From the NCBI GenBank assembly GCA_034766995.1, contig CM068317.1, positions 29,207,501-29,271,500 on the forward strand: a DNA stretch of 64,000 nt. Reading direction: 5' to 3'. Of the stretch, positions 26,458 to 39,485 are shown in pieces (positions within the stretch are counted from its first letter, which is position 1; the number at the start of each line of letters is the position of its first letter). The notes below the pieces were generated by a model. It searched no databases. It worked only from the letters and a program-made list of their open reading frames with translations, and was not told the origin of the DNA. Source of the stretch: Acanthacorydalis orientalis (Eukaryota; Arthropoda; Insecta; Megaloptera; Corydalidae). Position numbers and translations under genes: made by a program.

Positions 26458-27359
26458 TTAATAAAATAAATGAATTTAAAATTTAAAACAGTTTAGTTTT
26501 TATTCACTTTTGAAATATTCTTTCGATAATGCTAACATTAGTCGCGGCTGTTGTGTATACAAAACATTTCACTATGGAAAACCAAAATTTTTAAATTGTT
26601 TCTTTCCAATGCCAAATTAATAAGAAGGGACCTAGAACCAAACCATGTTAAGCGTTTTCGAAAATTTGTACGATTTTGAGTAGCGGCATTTAATGAGTTA
26701 AAGTATGGAAATCACTTTGAAGATGATCATATCGTCATTAAACTTCCCATAAATAGCAATCAATAACGGTTAATAATCAATTATTAATTTTTTTAGAAAT
26801 ATAAAACACTAAAAATGTCTTTTTAAAAATATTTAATGAAACTATTAATTTTTTTTTGAAAAAAAATATATATAAAAATAATATAGTCTATAAGTTATAG
26901 AAATAGAAATAATTTATTTATATAAGAATTTTGTAAATGCAGCATCTGTTAAAGCAGACAGTCGACTTTTGACACAAACAATCGATATATGTAAAGAAGA
27001 AAATCTTTTTGAACTCTAAGAAGTTCATGTAAATAAGAACATTTTGAACCCTCAAGCTGACGAAATCACCCATGCAATTTATTTCTCTCTTTTTGATCAG
27101 ATATAAACAATACGTTTCTAATCTTTTTACAGAAAACTACTTATCTCGTTATGTCTTTTTTGCTTATTATTTAATCGATAAAAATAAACATAATATTTTC
27201 TTTATATTCGATAATAAATTTCAATCTAAAAAAATACAAATAACATTACATTTTTATAAACATATCGAAAATTTGCTTGTACCTACAAAACACTTTTCTC
27301 GACACTTACTCCGAACTTCGTTCCAATATAATATTTATTTTATGACGGCGAAAAAGCAC

Positions 27360-27720
27360 GAATTCGATTTGCTACCGTGCCGCCCTTTAATGTTTTTCCA
27401 TTTCGCAGACTAAATCTCAGCGCACGTTGTAGTGTACGTGTGTACACGTCACGCGTTCGCAGGAAGTTGTCGCTTAATTGGTTCCACGCACACATCCGCT
27501 CATGCTTTGACGATATCACAACATATTACGACAAGACCTACGACCAATCTCATCCATTCACGGTTTTCTCATGCATCCAACACCACCGGCTGCACTCGAC
27601 GTTTGTTCTCAACAAATTTCCTGATTCCTCGAAAGAGCAAGCGTCATATATTTTACTCGTTCCAAAACACATTTCGGAAACACGTAACCGGAAACTACTG
27701 TCCTATATAGTTTTGTGAAA
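27360..27720. promoter_or_regulatory. GC-richer island, candidate promoter or 5' exon
   Basis: The region is about 45% GC with many CpGs (gtgtacacgtcacgcgttcg). It is the nearest such island upstream of the Syt15 transmembrane exon (6.2 kb). Overlapping open frames of 90-113 residues show no domain and no signal peptide. I favour promoter/5' UTR over a protein gene, weakly. Confidence 0.35.
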
Positions 27721-28009
27721 ATCAACACGAGGAACATGTGCGCAAATATATATATATAACCGTGTGTTGGTATTTTGGCGCCTGAAGCAGACATTCTTAA
27801 AAAGTGCTTTTATTCCATACTGAAGTGATTAATTATGTGAATTAAAAACCTAATAATTCATTTTATATATTTATTTAATGCCTTAAACATTTTTAACACA
27901 AATACGAAACAGTTCCAATAATAAACAATAAAATAGATACATTTGTACAGAATAATTAATAGATAAAATAATAATGTATATTATTTGAAATTTACAAGTC
28001 TAGATTTCA

Positions 28010-28720
28010 TTTCCACGAAATCCAGAATAAAATCGTTATAATTTAACAATTCACATATATTGCTCTCAATGGACATCATAGATAAACCAACTAATCTTTA
28101 TTATCCCATTGATGACCTTAAGTATTTTTTTTTTATAATTTTTAATTTGGAGAAACTGTATTGTCCATAAGAAACTGACATGAATAAAGCTAGTAAAGCA
28201 TTATTTGCAGGTAAATAAAAAATTATGAAATATTGTAGTCATATCGTTTGTCCACAAATATTTAAGTATTTTTAGTGGTTTAATTTGAAAGGAGAAGGAT
28301 ACAGCTAAATTTATAATTTCTTCACAAAGTTCAATACCATCAATATCTCCTATTATTATTATCAATCAATAATAAATCCTTACATTTTTTTAGTATTTCT
28401 GATCTATTGTCATGTTTCAGTTTAGAAATGTACAATATTTTTAAACTTATCGACATGTAATTCCATTTGTTCCTATCTTTAGCTAATTGAATTAATGGCA
28501 GTGTCGAGAATGAAATAAAAAAAATAACTTTATAATTGTGTTGTTGGTCTATAATGGTTTGGTCATTACATTCTCAATCAAAATTGATTTTCTTTTTTCA
28601 AATTCAAATCATGAAATCGTTCCAACATCATGTAGGGTCCTCGTGCTCGAATAATAATACATATCGATTGAATGAAGATAAGTATATTAATGAGAAATTT
28701 GTGTAAAATATCAAATACAT
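28010..28720 (-). pseudogene. hAT transposase C-terminal fossil
   Basis: On the minus strand, broken frames give PLKILKYLWTNDMTTIFHNF, then SFIHVSFLWTIQFLQIKNYK and KILKVINGIIKISWFIYDVH. These align by eye with the end of TTF-type/ZMYM1-like hAT transposases (ERSFSKLKIIKNYLRS followed by SIE.). Many stops are present. Beyond both sides, gcgcctgaagcag (27779) and the GC-rich text near 28960-29005 could belong to the element's ends, but I cannot pair them. The rest is AT-rich decay. Confidence 0.55.
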
Positions 28721-29010
28721 TTATTTAATACGATGTTAAACATGCTTACATATTAATTTAACATCACTAACTTATAATATACATCTGAAGATGAAGTCTA
28801 TAATTGTAAATAAGGTACAAGGTGCTTTCTAGCAGCGGTGACAGCACTGTATATTATTTAAACTCTAGTTATTCGTTATAAATAAACAAAAATTATACAA
28901 ATAATAAAACAAAATATTAAACTGTGGAATATCTAACAGACGCCTTCATATATGAGACGCCTAAAGCGAGTTCTCCATTGCCCCATGCCACCACACGTCC
29001 CTGTATAATA

Positions 29011-29119
<109 letters not shown>

Positions 29120-29264
29120 ACCCATATATTGTATAATTTTAAAATATGTTTCTTTCACCAAATATATATTACTCCAAAATATATTTACCTATAGAATAGA
29201 TTGAAGTACTAATTAATTATATTTTGTGTTTTATAAAAAAATCTGTACACAATCCAACATTTTT

Positions 29265-29380
29265 AAAAACGAATTTTTCACACGCCTCACAAGCCAGAAA
29301 AAATGCTCTAACCATTTTGATGGTGATCATTCTGAGAGCACTTACATGTATAAAAATACATTTTTCTGCAGCTCTTGTAT
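29265..29380. repeat. Foldback repeat fragment
   Basis: Contains tttttcacacgcctcacaag, ccattttgatggtgatcatt and ctgagagcacttacatgta, one arm. It abuts a mariner fragment at 29381. Confidence 0.5.
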
Positions 29381-29612
29381 TAGATTGGTAGGAAAATAAT
29401 TGCGGTTATTGTTTTCTGAATTCTCACCTTTTTTCAATGAAAGTGTCATTCCATCGTATTCATATTATTGAAGTGAATTTTTCGATCTGTATTTTGATAA
29501 CATCGATTTTGGTTTATTATTAATTTTACTTCAAATTGGGTTATTGAATTAAAGATGGAAATAAGCAAATAAGATCAATTTTTTATATGAGTTCAAAACG
29601 AATGGTAAACAC
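29381..29612 (+). mobile_element. Mariner family A fragment (5' end)
   Basis: Starts tagattggtaggaaaataat and runs through the leader to the first transposase codons (MEISK followed by a decayed frame), stopping abruptly near ggtaaacacc. The 3' half is absent. Confidence 0.8.
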
Positions 29613-29614
29613 CA

Positions 29615-30288
29615 ATTACAGATCGAAATATACACTTTACTATGATATTAACATATCTTGTCTTCTTTTTCTTAGATATTAATTTATTATTTAAAACCGT
29701 ATAAATCTTAAAAGAATAACACTTGCAAAATTTTAATCACTTACAAAAACCATGTATTCAGATTTCAATCACAATTTAATCTGGAACTGCAGCTAAATTC
29801 ACTTTTTTCCAAACGGATGTTCGTTTCACTTAAATGTTAAATTTTTATTCTACCGTATTTGAAAATGTGAATATAATTAAAAAAAATGATATATTTTTGA
29901 AAAAAATTATTACGACACTCTTTTATGATTCAACAAAATACCGAACAGTTCGAATATCAGTTACACATTTCTATTACAATTACATTATTTATCATTTTAT
30001 ACCAAAAAATCACACAAAACTGTCATTTTTTTCGAAAAGTTTTAATAATTCTATGCCAAGTATTTTTTTTTTCAAATTTGATAAATAGAATAAACGCATT
30101 TAATTAAAATTTAATATAATTTTAATCATATTTATTTTCAACTCGATGAAATACACAAATATTTTTGTTTATCAAAATTATAAATTCAGTTGTAGTTCAA
30201 TATCCTGACCTATTTTAAAATACCGCAATGATTCAATATCATGAATATTGTTTGATCACATGAATAGAATTTAATTAGTTATAAAAAA

Positions 30289-30347
<59 letters not shown>

Positions 30348-31330
30348 TAGTACATGCATATAATGCGAAATGAAAAATTCAGTGAGAGTATTTATATTGT
30401 CGTACTGGTTTTTCTTTTATCCCAACCACCCATCACTTAGCATAATTGTCAGGAAAATTTACTCCGCTAGTTAATTATATTATGTAACGCTATACAATGC
30501 GTGAGAGTATGGGAGTAATATGATATATATATATGCAACTACATAAAATGTACTTGAAATTTATATGTCGCTATAAACAGCACACATTCGAGACTGAATT
30601 GCCATAGAAATTCACCATGAATATTTAGTTTGTATATTTGAAAAAAGTATATTCTATTATATTAGTGTATCCTTTATAGAGTCTAAGAAATTACAGATTC
30701 AAAAAAATTAATATAATTATAACATAAGATATTCTAAAATAGTAAAAGGCATCCTAAATTGTGAAAATAAATAACTAAGCAGTTTCTCTGATTGTGTAGC
30801 CAATTGAAAATTTTATTTGGTACATTCTCTATCTATATTTGTTCACATATTTCAACTCGCACGTTTAATAGAACCTTAGCCATCACTATTAAAAATTTAA
30901 TAGGATACTCTATTATCGACATCTAAAATTTTATTTTTTTGTTTTTATTTCTAATTTTTATATTTTACTGAATTAAAAAAAAATCATTCAGCTTTATTTT
31001 TTTCTTAGATATTACTTTATTGACAATCTTATAAATCTTAAAACACTTATACTTAGCAAATTTTAATTACTTAAAAATCTTGAATACATATATATATAAA
31101 TATTCTAGATTTGTATGTTTATATTTATATATATATATATAATGTTATCACATTTTTTTATAATGGAAACAAAAAACTTAACAATTTGTAACCACGTGGT
31201 TACATAACAGAACCACTAATTAATTTTTTTCTATTACAGTTGTAATTATATGACGGTCCACAGTGATTTTAACATTATTAAAGACATCTTTAATGTATTA
31301 AATTGTTATTATTTTTTGTATTATTGCATT
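29615..31330. other. AT-rich stretch without recognised gene
   Basis: Only (TA)n arrays and AT-rich DNA. A frame at 29834-30107 has no recognisable feature. Confidence 0.5.
30293..30347. repeat. (TA)n microsatellite
   Basis: A TA run of about 27 units flanked by acta/tagt. Confidence 0.96.
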
Positions 31331-31335
31331 AAATC

Positions 31336-31668
31336 AACACGTTGAATGCCATGGAGGTGATCGATGATGCTAAGATTAGTAAAACACATAATTCAAGTAA
31401 AGGGCAACACTTCTATAATTTTCAATATTAGTATCGTTATTACAATGGTGTAAAAAAAAACTAATGTTCCATAATACATCGGAGGATGATCGAAAAAACG
31501 CACTCTAGCGCCGGGGTGGATAGGTCACCGATGACCCCCACTCAGATAAATGCATAAAACACAATAAAACAGTTCAACTTAACAGCACAATATGCATCGC
31601 ACAACAAAAATTCGTTACAGTGCCTTAGGGGAAAAGTCATATAAAATTGGTCCGGCATTCAACGTGTT
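31336..31668. mobile_element. MITE with 15-bp perfect inverted repeats
   Basis: The left end aacacgttgaatgcc and the right end ggcattcaacgtgtt are exact inverse matches. The TTAA-like context (cattaaatc; gtttatatt) is decayed. The terminal pattern resembles the piggyBac-like MITE at 47640 (TTAACACTTTGACGGCC). Inside is a GC-richer block (gcgccggggtggataggtca) and no gene. Confidence 0.75.
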
Positions 31669-32399
31669 TATATTTTATTTATATATTTATTGTATTAAAT
31701 TTTATTAAAGTGTCTAAATTCTCGTCAGTTTACAATTAAAGTTAAACACAACATCATACGAACATTGTGATCAGAAAATAATAAAGTTTATAAATTATTA
31801 GTTACTGTTGCAATGGCGTTAATTTTTGGCGTTAGTAGATTTATATTACCTTCAACTAAATTTGCACAAATATTAGGTGTAACTTCGTATATATTACATT
31901 CATTTTAATATAAAAGCTCGCCAAAATAATTTAGTTTAAATAAAAAACCACAAGTGATATAATGGTCAAAATGAAAGTTTAATAATAACAGCTTATAAAA
32001 GAAAAGTTTATTCTGTTTCGATAGAAATATTTCATAATCATTTCTACAAAATTTTTCTCTACTTTCATTTTGAATAAGATTTATATTTGATTCCAAGATT
32101 TTTTATTTTTGAAGTAGATTTTTGATAGTCTCTGTGAGATAATATATTTTTTTAGAAGATCCCTTGTAAGAAGTATAATTGTGTAATACCAATCGATGCA
32201 CATATGTTAAACTGTAGTATTAATTGTAGTAAAAAGAAATATATATATATAGAGAGAGAGAGAAATATATTAATAGAGAAGGAAAGAGAAATGATTAAAA
32301 ACAATTAGAGTGTACTGAGAGAAAATTTCTCAGAAGTTTACATATTTAAACAAAAATAAATAATACTAAACCTTCGTATTGACTTCAGCATTTATCGAA

Positions 32400-32400
<1 letters not shown>

Positions 32401-32471
<71 letters not shown>
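32401..32471. repeat. (TA)n microsatellite
   Basis: A TA run of about 35 units. Confidence 0.96.
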
Positions 32472-32473
<2 letters not shown>

Positions 32474-32895
32474 AAACAATCAATACAAAATCATTATTAA
32501 AAGCACAATAAAATAATTATAACTGAAACAATATGTTTTCTTTATATTGATTGAATTTCGAATATTAATTTTTCACACACCTCACAAGCCAAGTTTATAT
32601 TGTTAGAAATTGATCCTTAATCTTTTTTAATAATTTAATCATTTTGAATTAAATTGTAAATAATATAAATATACTTAGGTCTCTTCTTATGCAGTATTTT
32701 TTACGAGATTCGCAGTTACACAGTTTTTTAAGTAGATTTATTCAGTTACACAAATATTAAAGTCGTTATATTCACAGTTACATGTTTCCTGCACGAATTT
32801 TCTTCCATGATGCCACGATTATGACTTTTTTCTACCACATAAAAAACCCAAGAAAACTCACTTAAAGAACAGAATGTATTTAATCTAGTCTGTAG

Positions 32896-32953
32896 TTATA
32901 TATATATATATATATATACACATATATATATACATATATAAATACACAAATAA

Positions 32954-32995
<42 letters not shown>

Positions 32996-32996
32996 G
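32896..32996. repeat. TA/CA compound microsatellite
   Basis: TA runs mixed with acacata and aataca. Confidence 0.92.
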
Positions 32997-33916
32997 TAAG
33001 ATGTGTGTATTTCTTAAATTCCTCTCTCTGTTACCCGTTTGAGCTCGCCAATTTGATTTGCACTTAATTTAGGCATTGCGCCTTATTTGTATATAAATTA
33101 TTTTATATTTTTAAGGAAAAAATGTAAATTAATACACACAATATTTAAAATTTGTAAGAAAAATGCTGAAATTTTATAATGTGAGCAGAACACAATGCCA
33201 ATCCAAAAATAAAAGAAAGAACATATTAATCACAAATAACGTTCCTTTTTAATTTAAAACTGTAGATATTTCAAAGAAAACAGACTTTATTACAAAAAAG
33301 CATGCTATCAAGTTTATACACAATACGTTTCGTGCCAACTAAGCATTTTAAACTTCGTACTCTAAGTGAATAAGTATATTAAAAAAAAATTGAATTTTTG
33401 TTCATGAAGACGAAATAAGATCAGTTTCCCTATTGACATCATTTTTAAAACCGTCTATGAAGATATTCAAAAATATGTTATTGGATATAATATGTAATTC
33501 AAAAATAAACTCGAAAAATATAAAAATTAAAATAGATAAATTAATTATTGAATTGTTTACCTTCGATTTCAACATTATTTGTTAATTTTAATTGCTTATT
33601 TACAATTTCGACAATATCTTTGTTTAATTTCCAGTCAAACGAATAAATTATCGCGAATATTAAACAAATTTTGATTATTAAGTGAAAAATAAATGGTTCA
33701 TCGAGTAATTCTGGATAATTATCAAATCTATTTTTATGAATTTAGATACGTGAAAAGTACCCTTAAAATAATACATGTTGATTCTTAAATGTATTATTTC
33801 GCAATAATAAAAAATTCGTCGATATAACATTTATATTTAACTATAATATTAATTATTATCATGTTTTCTTCTTTAAAAAAAAGTTAACTATTAAGAATTA
33901 TTTTCTTTTATTGCAG

Positions 33917-34082
33917 ATGTCGTTTACCCTCTGATAGCAGCAGGTGCTTGCCTGTTTCTTATTGTAGCAGGCACAATAGTCTACCTGATAGCTCGAAAAC
34001 GTAAGAAAATAGACGATGAAGAAAGTTCCGGTCAAAGCATTTTAGTATATCCTAATAAAGGATCAAATGGACCGCAATTTTT
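33917..34082 (+). CDS. Syt15: Syt15-like exon: transmembrane segment and juxtamembrane basic stretch
   Basis: The acceptor is ttgcag at the left and the donor is gtaagt at 34083. The exon starts with two bases of a split codon, so one base comes from an upstream exon. It reads VVYPLIAAGACLFLIVAG..., a single hydrophobic helix of about 22 residues, followed by RKRKK as a stop-transfer signal, then an acidic and serine-rich linker (IDDEESSGQS). This is the usual synaptotagmin topology: a very short luminal N-terminus and a cytosolic C-terminus. The ATG visible right at the acceptor is out of frame and hits a stop after five codons, so it is not the start. The true start exon must be upstream and short, and I did not identify it. 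The exon ends two bases into a Leu codon (phase 2). Confidence 0.85.
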
Positions 34083-34123
34083 GTAAGTATGAATATAAAA
34101 TAATATTTTTTAAATTAATTTAT

Positions 34124-34272
<149 letters not shown>

Positions 34273-34334
34273 CATACAAATTCTAAGATCCAAATAAACA
34301 AAAACTTTAATTTTTTTCATTTGTATTATAGTCG

Positions 34335-34955
34335 ACAGCAATGATTCACAACGGGGTAGGTATACACCCCTTAAGAATCGATAAAATTTGATATGGGGTC
34401 GGTGAACCCCAAAAAGTCGATTGGGGTTCAATAAACAAATTAAATGTATATTCTACATGCGTACATATTACATATGTAGGCTCTAGGGGGCGACAAATCT
34501 AATAAGATGGGGAGAACAATCGGGGGAAAACTAAACTTTATTGAATTAATAGATATATTTATAGTCAATTATAAATTGTATTATAATATATATATATACG
34601 TATATTTTTATATTTACCGTTTTTAAAAATATATCCTTTATTAAATGTTATTGTAAATATTATTCAACTCTATTTTTGTTTTTAATGTACTCCTGTATAT
34701 TATCGACAACGGTAATAATAATAATAATCAATTATTAAATACAGTCATTGAAGAATTCTTAAAAATATTTTTCGCTATCATTTTTTATTATCATTTTCAA
34801 AACAACAATTTTTTCTTCAAAAATTCACATGAAATACATGAATGTCGCGAGAGTGGAGCAATAGAAGTTCTAATTTTCAGGGAGATCGATACAAAAGAAT
34901 AATTTTTTGTAAGGGGTGTTGTATTAACAAAGTTAGGGAGCCATAGTCTACAGTA
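34335..34955. mobile_element. hAT-like non-autonomous element
   Basis: The left end reads agcaatgattcacaacgggg with ggggt repeats following. The right end, reverse-complemented, reads tagactatggctccctaact, so the ends roughly follow CAGTGGTTCNCAAC, the hAT/MITE pattern. About 620 bp in the first Syt15 intron, with no coding frame. An 8-bp duplication is not clearly visible. Confidence 0.5.
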
Positions 34956-35224
34956 TTTTTGTAAAACGAGAACGTTTCTAACCTTTACTGAAAATATATT
35001 TAACGATATAGATTTTTTAATGGCCTGCGTTCTTTTTTAAGTGAAATAACAAGGCCGCTTAATCTAGAATTAAATTAAAATGACATTTTTTCTATACGAG
35101 GTAAATAAAAGACCTTGTTTTCTTTAATGAAGCATTAAATTTCATATATCTATCTACCTATATATTTTTTCGGTTTGCGCTCTTTCATGTACGTACTAAT
35201 TTATGAAGTATTTTATGAATCGTT

Positions 35225-35267
35225 ATATATATATATACATATATATATATACATATATATATACATT

Positions 35268-35299
<32 letters not shown>
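35225..35299. repeat. (TA)n microsatellite beside a mariner
   Basis: TA with tacata units, ending at the family B mariner. Confidence 0.94.
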
Positions 35300-35783
35300 A
35301 GGTGAAAAAATTAATTCGATGCCATTTATTTGAATCAATCATTACTCCGTTTCGAATAAAAATATTTTCTCACCGTTTTAGAATTTTGAAGTGCCAACCT
35401 TGAAATGTAATCCTATATATCATAGCCAAACAGTTGGCATAACCGCACAAAACACTAGTTAACATGATGGCATCCCAAAATCAACATGTTAGGCATTGTA
35501 AACTTTTCGTATTCCATTTGGAAAAAATGCTGACGAAGCCGCGAAAATGATTTGTTTTAAAAAGTCTTGAAACACATAAAACGCACAAAAAAATCTAAAA
35601 CAGTGGAAGAGGTCAGAAAATGTATTACGCCTTCATCTTTTTCCGACAAGGGATTCGTCAGTTACCCTACAGATGAAGTGAAATTATATAAAATAATAGG
35701 GCATATTTTGAACATTGAAATGAATTTCATTTTTCAGTAAACATTCAATTTATATAGAAAATGCACACAGAATTATCTTGAAC

Positions 35784-35789
<6 letters not shown>
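35299..35789 (+). mobile_element. Internally deleted mariner, family B (copy 2)
   Basis: The left end reads taaggtgaaaaaattaattc and the right end, reverse-complemented, taaggtgttcaagataattc. An ATG near 35464 encodes MASQNQHVRHCKLFVFHLEK, a typical mariner start. The sequence then passes to a decayed GIRQLPYR C-terminus at 35650. It shares the structure and the deletion region of the 7014 copy. It sits between (TA)n arrays. Confidence 0.82.

Positions 35790-35850
<61 letters not shown>
35790..35850. repeat. (TA)n(GA)n microsatellite beside a mariner
   Basis: TA run then a short gagaga run, starting at the right end of the family B mariner. Confidence 0.94.
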
Positions 35851-35892
35851 GCACACAGATAAACATTATAAAAAAACGTTCAAACATGTGAA

Positions 35893-36168
35893 TAATGTGG
35901 TTGTAAGTAAATATTTATTTTCAGGTATTTTAATTTTCAAAGCTGAAAATTAAATATTACAGATATAATCTGATGTGATTTTCAAACACTTATTCAAATA
36001 AGAATCCGATTTACTTTATATATATATATATATATATAAGCGGTAAATCCAATTCTTATTTAAATAAGTGCTCGAAAATCACTTCAGATTATATCTAGAA
36101 TTTCCAATTTTCAGCTTTGAAAATCAAAATACCTGAAAATGAATATTTACGTGTAACTACATTATCCC
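35893..36168. repeat. Hairpin element with ~125-bp arms and a (TA)n loop
   Basis: The left arm (ataatgtggttgtaagtaaa ... aataagaatccgatttactt) is mirrored by the right arm (agcggtaaatccaattctta ... gtgtaactacattat). The arms match over almost their whole length at about 85-90%. Only about 20 bases of TA separate them. No coding sequence. Confidence 0.88.
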
Positions 36169-37254
36169 AATGTTGCTTGTTATTCATGGATTAAAAGGTC
36201 ATTTATATTTGTTTATTAACGGACTAGAGGATTAAGAGGATTATGAGTTCATTTATGTTTATTAATGAGTAGGTTCAATATCTTTCTATGTAAATGTCAC
36301 ATCACACGAAACTGAATTAATCTACCTTCTTTAAGCGAATTATATACAATCGTTGTTACTTCCAGTTAAACTATTTATTCTGTAAGTGATATAAAGGATG
36401 ATAGAAATAATCGCATATTATTTGGTAAAATATAAGGGATAGATGATAATTAGTTTTTCGAGAGATTATATTAAAGACAGACAAGTTTAAAAAACATGTT
36501 TTAACAAATATCACATTTAAGCCCAGTTTAATTTAATTAAATAAAATTAAGGATTATATGTAAAAAAAATAAAAATTATTTTGTTTTAAATTTAAATGAT
36601 GCGTGATATAGTAGAATGAGTTGTATTCTTACACTCTAGAACCATCTCCTTCTATACATGTCTTCATCTAAATAAAATTGTACAATAAATAAAAGTTTTA
36701 TTCTAAAAGGATTTCCTATCACCGAATCTGTTTTGTTCGAATAAGGATTATTATTATGAAATTAAAACTTTTTCTAATGAAAAAAAAGAAAAATTCCAAT
36801 AGTTGTTTTCAATATTGCTTTGATTTTTAGCTCATATTTTTTTCAAAATATGAATAGAATAGAGAAAAAATTTGGCTTGAAATTGAATTTTTTTATAACT
36901 TTTTTTTTACTAATAGTCCAAAAATATAAACATTTTGACAATTCTTTAGCTTTTTAAGGTAAGATTTTTTGTTTGAATATTTAATAAAATCCTAATTAAA
37001 TGTATATCATTATTTGGAGCTATAAAAAATGTTTGAATAAATAACTATTATTTAACTTAAACAATTAAGCAAATAGATCCCCCATTACAATCCCTTATAA
37101 CAACTAGGAAAACAATACATATCCTTAACGGCAAATATAAAGATTAAATGTAGATTTGCAACAGATCTGCAAAGAGTTAAAAACGCTTAGATACATAGTG
37201 TAAATAGAAAGAATTTTCTGCGGTTTTTTCAAATACTATTTTTCCTATTTTAAG

Positions 37255-37345
37255 ACTTTAAATGGCAAGGAGCGATATATCGCTGCACTATAAATTTGTG
37301 AAAAGTACAAGAGCGACATATCGCTCCTCTGTTTTCTAAGTGCTA
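37255..37345. repeat. Short palindromic MITE-like repeat
   Basis: Contains aaggagcgatatatcgctgc and its inverse agagcgacatatcgctcct about 45 bases away. GC-richer than its surroundings. Confidence 0.65.
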
Positions 37346-37961
37346 TAACTCATAAAAAAATCAACTCTGCTTCATAAAAACGACGTCAAATGCTAATGCA
37401 TACATATTTTATGTCTTCTATCCGTTTTATTCTAAGGCCGCGTGCGAAAACTGACTAAATGGCCAACTAAACTAAACTGTTGAATTTAGTATCAATATTA
37501 CAGTTCAAACTGTGCGAAAAGTTACCACGACTAAATTAATTTTTATTTTTTGTTTTATCAATTTATCTACCTTTATTTCCGCAATATTGATATTTGCAAA
37601 AATTCTCCCATGGGTTATATTTTTTTCAAATAAGAGTGAACAATGTCAGCGTAAAAGCTCAAAATCAATTTCTTCTATATGTAATTTTTTTTGTAAAACC
37701 TTTCGAATTATTTTTGATTTTATTAGCTATAAATGAAGTGCAATATGTTATTAGTTTTCTATAAAAATATAATTAACTTTAACTCAAAATTGACAGAAAT
37801 ATATTTTTTTTCTATAACCATGAATCTTTGCTTAAAATTGTCTGGTATTTTTCGTAAATGTCTGTAAATTTCCACTCCCACTCAAATGGTTAAAACATAG
37901 TAAAACTGTTTTACTTTGCATAAATAACAACCGATGTTATTTTAAATATTTTTGATTTCAG

Positions 37962-38116
37962 GACGAAAGAAATTCGATTCAGTGTACCTCCGATACGTAG
38001 CTCATCGCTCGGTGACCTGGATGAAGAATGTGTTCAACGAGAAAATCATTCCGTTCATGACACTGATAGTTTATTGCCTATAACGACATCGTACGCACAA
38101 CGATCGAATTCTTTCA
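37962..38116 (+). CDS. Syt15: Syt15-like exon: linker before C2A
   Basis: The acceptor tttgatttcag precedes the exon and the donor gtgagt follows it. The frame joins exactly to the transmembrane exon and reads LTKEIRFSVPPIRSSSLGDL..., ending in ...SYAQRSNSF plus one base. It is a low-complexity cytosolic linker rich in Ser, Pro, Asp and Glu, typical of the segment between the membrane anchor and C2A. The block RSSSLGDLDEE resembles a possible serine phosphorylation site, but that is only inference. The base composition (about 45% GC) is well above the surrounding intron, which supports a real exon. It ends in phase 1 and is followed by a 13-kb intron. Confidence 0.82.
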
Positions 38117-38399
38117 GTGAGTGATTTATAAACAACTCATTTATATAAAAATATTACCAAACAATACAATATATCTATAGTCATGTACAACTCCTTGAAA
38201 TTATTTTATTTTGTGTACGTTAATAAGACTCTTTGAATATATCAGTACGTTTACATTTTATAATCTTATTTTTTTTAAAAAAATAAAAGAATATAATATA
38301 GAAATTAGATAAAATGATTCTATAAAATTTTATTGAAATAAAGAAAATAAGTTATTATGAACTTAGTACATCTATAAGTCAATTTTAATAATTTTCACA

Positions 38400-38710
38400 A
38401 TGATTTTTCCATTTACATGAATTACAGTTAGTGTTTCTGTAACTAAACGCTTTGAAAATGATAAAATTATCATTAAAAATTGTATAAATAATAACCGAAA
38501 TAATTAATAACTAATCATTGACCATTTTTGATCACAAAATTTTATAATTTTTGAATGTACGAAATTGATTTTTAAAAGTGCAGAAAAGTCTGAAAAATAT
38601 CATTTTTTCTTTGCTTAACGTTGTTAGAATTATAGTATGCATTACCAGTAATAATTAAAAATCAATTAATGAACATTTCTTATCAGAAATTTTGTTATAG
38701 CTTATGTTTT
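38400..38710. repeat. Foldback repeat copy
   Basis: Contains aatcattgaccatttttgat and, further on, gaacatttcttatcagaaat with acgctttgaaaatgataaaa and cagaaaagtctgaaaaatat. It is a diverged copy of the foldback family. Confidence 0.55.
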
Positions 38711-39339
38711 ATATAAAAAAATAATTTATGATAATAAATTATTATTAAATATTATCCTCCCTATCAATAATATAGAGCGAAGACCTGTTAAGATTATTAA
38801 CCACTCTGTATTTAAAGGTGATATTGCCTGTGTTAGACCTTTACTGTAAATTAAATGTCACAAATAGTTTAATTAAAATTAATATGCCATATTGCTTTTA
38901 ATAAGATTAATTATTTTCTATACAATATATTTAAATACTACTAAACATAGAAACAACACTTTATAAGACCGTAAAAAAAACTGTAAACAGAGATAAATCA
39001 CCAATAAGGGGAAGTGTGCGCAAAGTTGTATTTATTTACATTGTAGTTTAAAATCGGACGACAAAGTGCTGACCGATTTCTAGCAAACCATCCAACTGTC
39101 ACACCGATATCATCGTGTTAAAACAACATTTTTATTGTATTGGGTTTCGTGTAAAAGCTAGAGACATTAAACATGTCAACTTCAAGTGCACACCATTTCG
39201 TTGCAATAATATTGATTTGCAGTACAAGCGTACGTGTGAAATTCTTATTGGTCAATACGAAATTACTTAATGGATTCTTTTTTCAATATTTTAAAAATAA
39301 TTTTTAATCGCAATACAGTTTTGGGACTGTAGCTTAATT

Positions 39340-39485
39340 CACTTTCACAAATTAAATCCTCTCGGTTCACAAAAAAAAAACAGTTCTGATCGAAAATGTT
39401 CAATAATTATTTATTTTTGATTGTCACTAATACGAATTTGAATTCTAATTCCAGAACCATCAATGCGTTAAAGTACAGAAATTAT
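39340..39485. repeat. Foldback repeat fragment
   Basis: Contains ttcactttcacaaattaaat, ttctgatcgaaaatgttcaa, taattatttatttttgattg and aatgcgttaaagtacagaaa, ending at a mariner insertion. Confidence 0.55.

Noticed and set aside
27072..27413. 113-residue open frame
   Set aside because: AT-rich codon use, no domain, no splice or start context. It ends inside a GC-richer island that is more likely regulatory.
33917..33935. ATG exactly at the acceptor of the transmembrane exon as the Syt15 start
   Set aside because: It is out of the Syt15 frame and meets a TGA after five codons.
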